From assembly GCA_001784535.1 (NCBI GenBank), contig MFRJ01000005.1, positions 11,231 to 20,636 of the forward strand: a stretch of DNA of 9,406 nt, in the 5' to 3' direction. The notes below the pieces were generated by a model. It saw nothing but the letters and a program-made list of their open reading frames with translations, did no database searches and had not been told where the DNA came from. Origin of the DNA: Candidatus Melainabacteria bacterium GWA2_34_9. Lineage in GTDB: Bacteria; Cyanobacteriota; Vampirovibrionia; Gastranaerophilales; UBA9971. The position numbers and the translations under genes are program-made. This document shows positions 1-5,473 of the stretch, one piece after another. Each line of letters begins with the position of its first letter. The stretch's first letter is position 1.

Positions 1-44
1 TAATCAATAGCTGTTGTTATATAAAATTTTTCCATTTTATTCAA
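1..44 (-). CDS. metG: Methionyl-tRNA synthetase, N-terminal fragment (runs off left edge)
   Basis: Read on the minus strand, positions 44 to 1 give 14 codons: TTG (Met) Asn-Lys-Met-Glu-Lys, then FYITTAID. The next base pair begins a Tyr codon. FYITT(A/P)I(D/Y)Y is the hallmark first strand of the Rossmann catalytic domain of methionyl-tRNA synthetase, normally followed by a PHxGHAY motif that would lie outside the window. The enzyme charges initiator and elongator tRNA with methionine in the cytoplasm. A perfect AAGGAG ribosome-binding site (58-53) lies 8 bases before the TTG at 44 but 17 bases before the in-frame ATG at 35, so TTG is the better start. The gene diverges from rph. Only the extreme N-terminus is visible, so the call rests on one short but distinctive motif. 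Confidence 0.8.
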   Translation of the reverse strand, partial: MNKMEKFYITTAID

Positions 45-52
45 TTGTTCTA

Positions 53-58
53 CTCCTT
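53..58 (-). promoter_or_regulatory. Ribosome-binding site that selects the TTG start of metG
   Basis: On the minus strand the sequence reads AAGGAG, a full anti-16S match, with 8 bases to the TTG at 44 and 17 to the ATG at 35. Normal spacing is about 5 to 10 bases, so the site argues for TTG initiation. Confidence 0.7.
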
Positions 59-62
59 TTAT

Positions 63-165
63 TTTGTCATTCTGAGGACTTTAGTCCGAAGAATCTGTCC
101 AACAAACAATTAAAAGCTTTAATTCCAACATATACAGATGCTTCGCTTTGCTCAGCATGACAAAT
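63..165. repeat. Imperfect inverted-repeat element in the metG-rph spacer
   Basis: The left arm (63-98) contains TTTGTCATTCTGAG and CGAAGAATCTGT. The right arm (134-165), read on the minus strand, contains TTTGTCATGCTGAG and CGAAGCATCTGT. The arms therefore match except for single substitutions and different central segments. The left arm has its own 5-bp hairpin GGACT-TT-AGTCC (76-87). A spacer of 35 bases separates the arms. Similar short CATTCTGAG...CGAAGAATCT palindromes are scattered through many bacterial genomes, so this is probably a non-coding interspersed repeat. The left arm ends about 19 bases before the metG start codon, so it may be transcribed as part of the metG leader. Confidence 0.75.
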
Positions 166-197
166 AGTCAGATTAATGTAGTTAGAATGTTTTAAAA

Positions 198-224
198 ATA
201 TATTTCAGTTAAAATGAAATATAT
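198..224. repeat. 10-bp perfect palindrome upstream of rph
   Basis: ATATATTTCA (198-207) and TGAAATATAT (215-224) are exact reverse complements separated by 7 bases. The palindrome lies 55 bases before the rph start in very AT-rich DNA where the rph promoter should be. It could be an operator, or simply an AT-rich coincidence. No T-run follows it in either direction, so it is not an obvious terminator. Confidence 0.45.
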
Positions 225-278
225 ATAGATTAATTTATCATAAAAATAGATATTTTTTATTGAGAAAGAGAATGGATA

Positions 279-1010
279 ATGCAGGAAACAATTTCACGCA
301 AAGATAATAGGGGGCTTGAAGAATTAAGACCCGTTAAATTCACAAGAAATTTCACAAAACATGCGGATGGCTCTGTGCTTGTGGAGTTTGGAGATACAAA
401 AGTTATCGTAACGGCAACTATCGAGAACAAAGTGCCAAGATTTCTTCATGACAGCGGAAAAGGATGGCTGACCTCGGAATATTCTTTGCTCCCGGGTTCT
501 ACCCATACAAGAGTAAATCGTGACAGAGGAACTCATCTTTCCGGCAGGACTCAGGAAATTCAAAGATTAATCGGCAGAAGTTTAAGAGCCTGTGTAGATT
601 TAACGAAAATTGGCGAAAGAACTATTACGATTGATGCTGATGTAATTCAAGCTGATGGAGGAACCAGAACGGCAAGTATTTCAGGTGGTTTCATAGCGCT
701 TTATGATGCGTTGTCAAAATTAAAAGATTCAGGGGCAATTAAAGAGATTCCGATAATAGAACCTGTTGCTGCTGTTAGCGTAGGAATAATCAAAGGGAAA
801 ATCATGCTAGATGTTGATTATTCAGAGGATTCCGGCGCTGATGCGGATGCAAATATTGTAATGACCGAATCAGGAAAGATTCTTGAATTTCAGACAACCA
901 GCGAAGAAGCTCCTTTTTCAAGAGAAGATATGATTAATATTCTTGATCTGGGTGAAAAAGGCATAAAAGAGATTATTAAGATTCAAAAACAAGCTTTAGG
1001 TATTATATAA
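279..1010 (+). CDS. rph: Ribonuclease PH
   Basis: This phosphorolytic 3'-5' exoribonuclease trims the 3' ends of tRNA precursors in the cytoplasm, releasing nucleoside diphosphates. At 243 residues it is close to the family's usual 240 and looks complete. Visible family motifs are RPV.FTRNFTKHADGSVLVEFGDT (17-40), PRFL (53-56), the SxHTR segment near 75-78, GRTQEIQRLIGRSLRA (89-104), QADGGTRTASISG (124-136) with the phosphate-binding Gly-Thr-Arg, and the acidic segment around D178, D180, E183, D184, D188 and D190. The first 16 residues are slightly longer than in E. coli. An in-frame stop at 261-263 leaves the ATG at 279 as the first usable start; the site upstream is only a purine-rich GAGAAAGAG. 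hisS follows 11 bases after the stop, so the two are probably co-transcribed. metG diverges upstream. Confidence 0.97.
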   Translation: MQETISRKDNRGLEELRPVKFTRNFTKHADGSVLVEFGDTKVIVTATIENKVPRFLHDSGKGWLTSEYSLLPGSTHTRVNRDRGTHLSGRTQEIQRLIGRSLRACVDLTKIGERTITIDADVIQADGGTRTASISGGFIALYDALSKLKDSGAIKEIPIIEPVAAVSVGIIKGKIMLDVDYSEDSGADADANIVMTESGKILEFQTTSEEAPFSREDMINILDLGEKGIKEIIKIQKQALGII

Positions 1011-1021
1011 AAGGAACAACG

Positions 1022-2269
1022 ATGAACTACAAAACCCCTAAAGGCACAAAAGATATACTTCCAAGTGACTCATATATATGGCAATATGTTGAAGATAAAG
1101 CTAAAACAGTCTTCAATAATGCTAATTATAAAGAAATACGAACCCCTATCTTTGAAACAACGGAACTTTTTACCCGTGGAGTTGGTGATTCGACCGATAT
1201 TGTTAATAAAGAGATGTATACTTTTGTCCAGAAAGAAAGAAGTCTTACTTTAAGACCGGAAAATACTGCAGGAGTGGTAAGGGCATTCATTGAAAACGGA
1301 ATGCACAGATACCCGAGTCCTGTAAAACTTTGGTACAAAGGTCCGATGTTTCGTTATGAAAGACCACAGGCAGGCAGACAAAGACAATTTCATCAGTTGG
1401 GCGTTGAACTTTTTGGTATAGAAAACGCAAGCGCTGATGCGGAAGTTATTCAGATTGCAATGAAGCTTCTTGATGAGTTAGGGTTAAAGAATTTATCACT
1501 TGAAATAAATAATATAGGCTGCCCAAAATGTAGAAATGCTTATAAAGAAAGCATAAAAGAAGCTGTAAGTTCAAGACTCTTAGAATTCTGCACGGATTGT
1601 CACTTGAGGTTTGAGAAAAATCCGCTCAGGATGCTTGATTGTAAAAACGACAAATGCAAAGAACTTTTTGCAAGCACTGAAATTGAATCTGTGATTAACA
1701 GCGAGTTTATCTGTGAGGATTGCGTAAAGCATTTTTCGGAATTGCAAGAGTATTTAAAAGTTTTAAATATTGATTATAAAATCAATAAAAGACTTGTAAG
1801 AGGTTTAGATTATTATAATAGAACAGTTTTTGAAATAACCAGCACTAATTTAGGCGCACAAAATGCAGTTTGCGGTGGAGGAAGGTACGACCCGCTGGTA
1901 GAAATGCTTGGTGGTCCTCATACTCCAGCTGTTGGTTGGGCTTTTGGAATGGAAAGAGTTATCAGTCTCTTGCCTGCTCTGGAAGAAAAACCGCTGGATT
2001 TATTTCTAGTTACTAATAATACAAAAAAAGCTTTTGAACTTGCTGAGAAATTCAGAAAACAAGGAATTTCCTGTGATTTTGACCTTGCGAACAGAAAATT
2101 CCAGAAACAAATTGAAAAAGCCTCCAAGTGTGGTGCAAAGTTTGCTGTGATTCTCGGGGAAGATGAAATCTCTTCAGGGGTTATGACTCTTAAAAATATG
2201 CAAACAGGCGATCAGCAAAAATTGCCTTCTTTTGAAGATGTGATAAAAGCAGTTTCTAGTCCTGTTTAG
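1022..2269 (+). CDS. hisS: Histidyl-tRNA synthetase
   Basis: This class II aminoacyl-tRNA synthetase charges tRNA-His. At 415 residues it has the usual bacterial length. The start is MNYKTPKGTKDILP, the classic N-terminus. Motif 2 is the FRYERPQAGRQRQFHQLGVE segment around 112-131. The histidine-specific RGLDYY is at 260-265, followed by GGGRYDPLVEMLGG, and motif 3 is GWAFGMERV. The anticodon-binding domain forms the last 90 or so residues. The domain inserted between motifs 2 and 3 has four cysteine pairs: C167/C170, C190/C193, C207/C212 and C231/C234. They are suggestive of metal sites, whereas many homologues keep only some of these cysteines. AAGGA lies just before the ATG. The 3' end overlaps the convergent gene by 14 bases, and no terminator is visible there. 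Confidence 0.97.
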   Translation: MNYKTPKGTKDILPSDSYIWQYVEDKAKTVFNNANYKEIRTPIFETTELFTRGVGDSTDIVNKEMYTFVQKERSLTLRPENTAGVVRAFIENGMHRYPSPVKLWYKGPMFRYERPQAGRQRQFHQLGVELFGIENASADAEVIQIAMKLLDELGLKNLSLEINNIGCPKCRNAYKESIKEAVSSRLLEFCTDCHLRFEKNPLRMLDCKNDKCKELFASTEIESVINSEFICEDCVKHFSELQEYLKVLNIDYKINKRLVRGLDYYNRTVFEITSTNLGAQNAVCGGGRYDPLVEMLGGPHTPAVGWAFGMERVISLLPALEEKPLDLFLVTNNTKKAFELAEKFRKQGISCDFDLANRKFQKQIEKASKCGAKFAVILGEDEISSGVMTLKNMQTGDQQKLPSFEDVIKAVSSPV

Positions 2270-3002
2270 GTATTTCGTATTTTTCTTCAATTTTATTCAT
2301 AAACCTGTTCATAGCATCTTTTCTGAAAGCGTAATAAGACATGCCTAAATCAGGAGCTTTGGGCATTTCAAGGTGATTATAAAAAGGATTGTTTGTAGAA
2401 TAAAGAGTTAAGTCAGAAAAGCCTAAATCCTTGGCGTATTTGCATATTCCATACATTAATACTTCTCCTGCGCCTTTAAATTGATTTTCTTTTTTGCCAT
2501 GTTCGCAGGCAGGGGCGGATTGTAAATGTCTTAGGTGAATATCATTATACCCTCTGGCTCTGTGATCAGCTTTCGAGCTTGTTTGTGCCAGACATAAAAT
2601 CTTGTCTGCTAGTTCTTTTTTATCATCGTCAAGTTCTACTGCCAGATATAGGTCAATATTCTTGGGATGTTTAAAATTATAGGTGATTTCATCACCATAA
2701 GCAGTTTTAATCCAGCTTTTGTTAATAGTTTTCATTGCCTCAACATCTTCAGTATCATCAGGGTTTAATTTAGTTATTTTTGCAGGAATAAATTTTGCTT
2801 CGCCGTTTTCGTTAAGTTGTTTTATGTTGGTGTTATAAAGAAACTGGCTTGAAAAGCCCAATTTGTTTTTGTTTTTTGATGAAAAACTTACGGTATCGCC
2901 GGATAATTGCGAATTAGGAGCTTTTTCAGCATTAGGAGTTATTCTGCTTTGCGGAGCGGAATAATTTTGATAATTTCTGAAATTGATGTTGTTTGTGAGC
3001 AT
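2256..3002 (-). CDS. GNAT-like acetyltransferase-fold protein with low-complexity N-terminus
   Basis: From the ATG at 3002 the protein has 248 residues. Residues 1-50 are Asn/Ser/Gln-rich and probably disordered, with INFR (6-9) and VSFSSK (38-43); such N-termini recur in Gastranaerophilales proteins (recollection, not tested). Residues 117-213 resemble a GNAT N-acetyltransferase core: a strand DLYLAVEL, then QFKGAGE (174-180), which fits the acetyl-CoA loop Q/R-x-x-G-x-G, then a helix, LTLYSTNNPFY (198-208) and a following HLEM, as in the usual fY...GF ending. A TTG at 3038 would add 12 residues, but it falls between a good -35/-10 pair (3048-3021), and the GAGGTG before it is only 2 bases away. 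I therefore prefer 3002. The substrate is unknown. No signal peptide or membrane segment is visible. Confidence 0.75.
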   Translation of the reverse strand: MLTNNINFRNYQNYSAPQSRITPNAEKAPNSQLSGDTVSFSSKNKNKLGFSSQFLYNTNIKQLNENGEAKFIPAKITKLNPDDTEDVEAMKTINKSWIKTAYGDEITYNFKHPKNIDLYLAVELDDDKKELADKILCLAQTSSKADHRARGYNDIHLRHLQSAPACEHGKKENQFKGAGEVLMYGICKYAKDLGFSDLTLYSTNNPFYNHLEMPKAPDLGMSYYAFRKDAMNRFMNKIEEKYEIPKQD

Positions 3003-3020
3003 TTTAAGACTTTCTTGTAA

Positions 3021-3048
3021 ATTATACTGTTTATACAAAACACCTCAA
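3021..3048 (-). promoter_or_regulatory. Sigma-70-type promoter of the GNAT-like gene
   Basis: On the minus strand TTGAGG (3048-3043) is followed after 16 bases by a perfect TATAAT (3026-3021). Transcription would begin near 3014, about 12 bases before the ATG at 3002. This supports the shorter gene start and implies a very short leader. Confidence 0.6.
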
Positions 3049-3144
3049 TTTTGAAAATTGCTATTTAAAAACAGCTTTATAAAGAAAACTTAAAATGTTA
3101 ATATGAAACAATCTAAAAAACATATAAATTGGGAGTAAATATTT

Positions 3145-4245
3145 ATGAAAACTTTATGGCAAAAATACGCGGGTGTCCTTGTTGACTACTCTACAAACGT
3201 TAAAGAAAATGATCTGGTAATTATAAGCGCGGAGGCGCAGGCAAAACCTCTTATTTTGGCAGTTTATGAGGAAGTCCTTAAAAGGGGCGCATTCCCTGTA
3301 ATTAGAGCAAGGCTGGACGGACAGGCGGAAACTTTCTTTAAGTTCGCAAATGATAAACAGCTTGAATTTGTTGATCCTTTTACAAAAATGGAATATGACA
3401 CCGCAGATAAATTTATTGCTATTGGCGCACCTTATAACGTGAAAAATATGGCGAAAGTTCCATCAGAAAAAGCTGCTAAAGCGTCCGCCGCAAGAAGACC
3501 TTTGAGCGAAAAAATGCTCGGGCGTTCAGCTGAAGGAACTTTGAACTGGGTTATATGTAATTTCCCGACAAATGCGCTTGCGCAGGAAGCCAAAATGTCT
3601 ATTTATGACTATGAAGAATTTCTTATAAAAGCTTGTTATCTCAATCTGGATGATCCTGTCGTAAAATGGAAAGAAATAGGACAAACACAGGAAAGACTTG
3701 TAAATGGACTGAATGGCACAAAAACTTTAAGAATTGTCGGCGAAAAAACTGATTTAACGCTTTCTGTTGATGGCAGAACGTGGGTTAACTGCTGTGGAAA
3801 AATCAACTTCCCTGATGGTGAAGTATTTACCTCTCCTGTGGAAGACAGCGCTGAAGGCGAAATTTTCTTTGATTTCCCTGCTCTCTATAGAGGAAACGAA
3901 TCCCATAATATTCATGTCAAATTCGAAAAAGGCAAAGTTGTTCACGCGACCGCTGAAAAAGGCGAAGATTTCTTCCTGAGTATGATTAATCAGGATGAAG
4001 GCGCTAGATTTTTAGGTGAAGTGGCTTTCGGTACAAATGATATGATTCAGGATGTTACCGGAAACATACTTTTTGACGAAAAAATCGGCGGCTCGATCCA
4101 TTTGGCGTTAGGTGCTTCTTATCCTGTAACAGGCGGAAAAAATACATCCGGGCTTCATTGGGATATTATCAAAAACATGAAAAACGGCTCAGAAGTTTAC
4201 GCTGATGACAAATTAGTCTACAAAGACGGCAAGTTCTTGATTTAG
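3145..4245 (+). CDS. M29-family metallo-aminopeptidase (AmpS/AmpT-like)
   Basis: This cytoplasmic leucyl-type aminopeptidase removes N-terminal residues from peptides using a two-metal centre. The expected ligands of the peptidase M29 family are all visible: E226 in PDGEVFTSP, E292 in LGEVAFG, H319 in SIHLALG, and H338 and D340 in SGLHWDII, with the catalytic-region Tyr at 326 seven residues after H319. These spacings match the Thermus-type enzyme. At 366 residues it is slightly shorter than the roughly 400-residue Thermus and Bacillus members. GGGAG (3131-3135) lies 9 bases before the ATG. The gene diverges from the GNAT-like gene across a 142-base spacer and leads a tight plus-strand run: its stop codon TAG is part of the AGGAG that serves the next gene. 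Confidence 0.93.
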   Translation: MKTLWQKYAGVLVDYSTNVKENDLVIISAEAQAKPLILAVYEEVLKRGAFPVIRARLDGQAETFFKFANDKQLEFVDPFTKMEYDTADKFIAIGAPYNVKNMAKVPSEKAAKASAARRPLSEKMLGRSAEGTLNWVICNFPTNALAQEAKMSIYDYEEFLIKACYLNLDDPVVKWKEIGQTQERLVNGLNGTKTLRIVGEKTDLTLSVDGRTWVNCCGKINFPDGEVFTSPVEDSAEGEIFFDFPALYRGNESHNIHVKFEKGKVVHATAEKGEDFFLSMINQDEGARFLGEVAFGTNDMIQDVTGNILFDEKIGGSIHLALGASYPVTGGKNTSGLHWDIIKNMKNGSEVYADDKLVYKDGKFLI

Positions 4246-4258
4246 GAGCGATTATTTG

Positions 4259-4501
4259 ATGAGTAAAGGCTTAGAGAAAGAGTTGGATTTTTTAATAGCT
4301 GCAAAAAACAATTTGTGGGCTGCAGGCATGGGTAGTTTCGGCGGTAGCCTAAGTTTAATGATTTTTACGTTACCGTTGCTTATTAAAGGAATAATGATTG
4401 GAGCAGGATTTATTGTATCTATATTATTTTTTGATAATTATCTTAAAAAAGATGATAGAATTAACGAAATAATAAAAGTTTTAAAGAAAAGAGGAGATTA
4501 A
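4259..4501 (+). CDS. Small two-helix membrane protein, function unknown
   Basis: I do not recognise the family. The 80-residue product has a charged N-terminus (MSKGLEKELDF), two hydrophobic segments (about 19-42 and 45-60) joined by a short turn containing a lysine, and a charged, amphipathic C-terminal helix (YLKKDDRINEIIKVLKKRGD). This topology would place both ends on the same side of the membrane, probably in the cytoplasm. AGGAG (4244-4248) overlaps the stop of the aminopeptidase gene. It is 10 bases from the ATG at 4259 and 7 from a TTG at 4256, so one extra residue is possible. The gene is followed after 4 bases by another tiny membrane protein, which suggests coupled translation and a shared role. 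No holin, toxin or transporter signature is evident. Confidence 0.8.
   Translation: MSKGLEKELDFLIAAKNNLWAAGMGSFGGSLSLMIFTLPLLIKGIMIGAGFIVSILFFDNYLKKDDRINEIIKVLKKRGD
4491..4496 (+). promoter_or_regulatory. Strong ribosome-binding site of the 37-residue membrane protein
   Basis: GAGGAG lies within the last codons of the preceding gene and 9 bases before the ATG at 4506. It is among the best Shine-Dalgarno matches in the window and is the main reason to accept this very short gene as real. Confidence 0.7.
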
Positions 4502-4505
4502 TTTC

Positions 4506-4619
4506 ATGTTAGCTAATGATATTTTTAACATTGTTTTCGGAATTATAGCTTTTTCAATTCTTTTTTGGGTAGCAATTAGAACAAGAAAAAACATATCTAC
4601 AGAAGAATCTAAAAACTAG
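4506..4619 (+). CDS. 37-residue single-pass membrane protein, function unknown
   Basis: The frame from ATG 4506 to TAG 4617-4619 gives MLANDIFNIVFG, then IIAFSILFWVAIR, TRKN and ISTEESKN. One hydrophobic helix (about 6-24) is followed by a basic stretch (R25, R27, K28) and an acidic/polar tail. By the positive-inside rule the C-terminus should be cytoplasmic. A GAGGAG site sits at ideal distance, and the gene starts 4 bases after the stop of the 80-residue membrane protein, so the two are likely translated together. It is too short to be found by usual length cut-offs. The family is not recognised; a membrane-complex subunit or small regulator are possibilities, but neither is supported directly. 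Confidence 0.7.
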   Translation: MLANDIFNIVFGIIAFSILFWVAIRTRKNISTEESKN

Positions 4620-4649
4620 ACAGGGCTTTTTTAAAAGAATTGGTTTTTT

Positions 4650-5195
4650 ATGCAAAGTGTAAAACCACAAATATTTAACTACTTTACAAAGGTTCAGAAA
4701 TCTGACCTTTGTCATTTTATTGCGAGTTATGTCAAAAAAGACTTTGATGAAGCCACAGAGGTGCTTGCTGAAAAATTCATCGAAGATCAAAAACATTACC
4801 TCGAAATAAATTCCACAAGGTTTCCTTATCTGGCTGAGTTTATTGATGAACCCGAATTTTTAAAGGAACTTGAGCTTTATATAAAGGAATGCAAACAAAA
4901 ATATAAATATCAGGAAAAGCAAAAGCCCATGTACGAAAAACAAAAGGCTTATATGAAAGAACAAAGAAAAAAAGTTCAAGAATCCAAAATGGCAAAGGAT
5001 TTTCCCACGAGAGCCCAAATTTCTTATTATAAAAAATTGTGTCAGAAATTCACAATAGAAAATCCTCTTGATGTTAATAAAGCATCCAAACTTGATTTGA
5101 GAGATGCTATTGACGCAATTTTGCAGATTGAAGAAATTGCTGACAGGGAATTTGTTCTTGAAAAGCTCAACAAAATTGCTAAAACTGATAAATAA
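4650..5195 (+). CDS. Hypothetical charged, helical protein
   Basis: The product has 181 residues and no signal peptide or membrane segment. The N-terminal part (1-85) is probably helical. Residues 85-118 are a Lys/Gln/Glu/Tyr-rich stretch likely to form a long helix or coiled coil. Residues 118-160 (FPTRAQISYYKKLCQKF ... NKASKLDLRDAIDAIL) resemble a small helical module seen in diverse bacterial and phage proteins, of the form P-T-x-x-Q-x-x-Y-x-K-K-L followed by a short 'KLxxxEAxxLI' helix. I cannot name its function, and this resemblance is from memory. A stop in frame at 4617-4619 leaves ATG 4650 as the natural start, although its ribosome-binding site is weak. It lies 30 bases after the 37-residue gene, so it probably shares that transcript. 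Confidence 0.8.
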   Translation: MQSVKPQIFNYFTKVQKSDLCHFIASYVKKDFDEATEVLAEKFIEDQKHYLEINSTRFPYLAEFIDEPEFLKELELYIKECKQKYKYQEKQKPMYEKQKAYMKEQRKKVQESKMAKDFPTRAQISYYKKLCQKFTIENPLDVNKASKLDLRDAIDAILQIEEIADREFVLEKLNKIAKTDK

Positions 5196-5235
5196 AGTTA
5201 TAAAATGTTGCAAATGCTAAGAACTGTTAAGAAAA

Positions 5236-5264
5236 GTTAACCATGGAAGTGACATTTGGTTAAC
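5236..5264. promoter_or_regulatory. 8-bp palindrome GTTAACCA / TGGTTAAC in the spacer before yggS
   Basis: GTTAACCA (5236-5243) and TGGTTAAC (5257-5264) are exact reverse complements around 13 bases. There is no T-run after either arm, so a terminator is unlikely. The site is about 83 bases upstream of the -35 box of the yggS promoter, and a dimeric regulator site is possible. The rest of this 278-base spacer (5196-5473) holds the promoter and leader hairpin listed separately, and no gene longer than a few codons that I can support. Confidence 0.4.
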
Positions 5265-5346
5265 GCTTAAAAGCAAATCATACATGTGCTTTAGAGAAAT
5301 TACTCAACAAATCAAAAAATCATCTAAATGGATAGTAAACAATTTT

Positions 5347-5375
5347 TTGTATTACTGATAAACTTTGACTATAAT
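5347..5375 (+). promoter_or_regulatory. Promoter of yggS-sepF
   Basis: TTGTAT (5347-5352) and a perfect TATAAT (5370-5375) are separated by 17 bases, the ideal spacing. Transcription would start near 5382, giving a leader of about 90 bases before the yggS start codon. Confidence 0.6.
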
Positions 5376-5399
5376 TAATAAATCCAACATGAAGTGAGA

Positions 5400-5435
5400 T
5401 TTGAATTCATTTATTGAAAGAGAAAAGAATTCAAA
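5400..5435 (+). promoter_or_regulatory. Stem-loop in the yggS leader
   Basis: TTTGAATTC (5400-5408) pairs perfectly with GAATTCAAA (5427-5435) around an 18-base purine-rich loop. It lies just after the predicted transcription start and just before an isolated GGAGG (5439-5443). That GGAGG is 30 bases from the yggS ATG, too far to serve it directly. A three-codon frame ATG-TAT-AAA-TGA (5466-5477) overlaps the yggS start in an ATGA arrangement. A translational control role is conceivable but unproven. Confidence 0.4.
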
Positions 5436-5473
5436 AGCGGAGGATAAACGGGAAGAATCGGAAAGATGTATAA

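Noticed and set aside
279..2269. Possible link of rph and hisS to a mobile or defence system
   Set aside because: Both are complete, typical housekeeping enzymes with intact motifs; nothing nearby suggests mobility apart from a short non-coding repeat.
3076..3104. Promoter for the aminopeptidase gene (TTTATA / TAATAT)
   Set aside because: Spacing is acceptable but both boxes are weak matches in AT-rich DNA where such pairs are frequent by chance.
4860..5213. Minus-strand open frame of 117 codons rich in Phe, Leu and Ile
   Set aside because: It is the complement of the Lys/Glu-rich coiled region of the plus-strand gene, and A-rich codons opposite give Phe runs. It has no convincing start signal or family motif.
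5236..5264. Terminator for the upstream gene run
   Set aside because: The stem is good but the 3' side continues with GCTTAAAAGC and no T-run, so it does not fit an intrinsic terminator.
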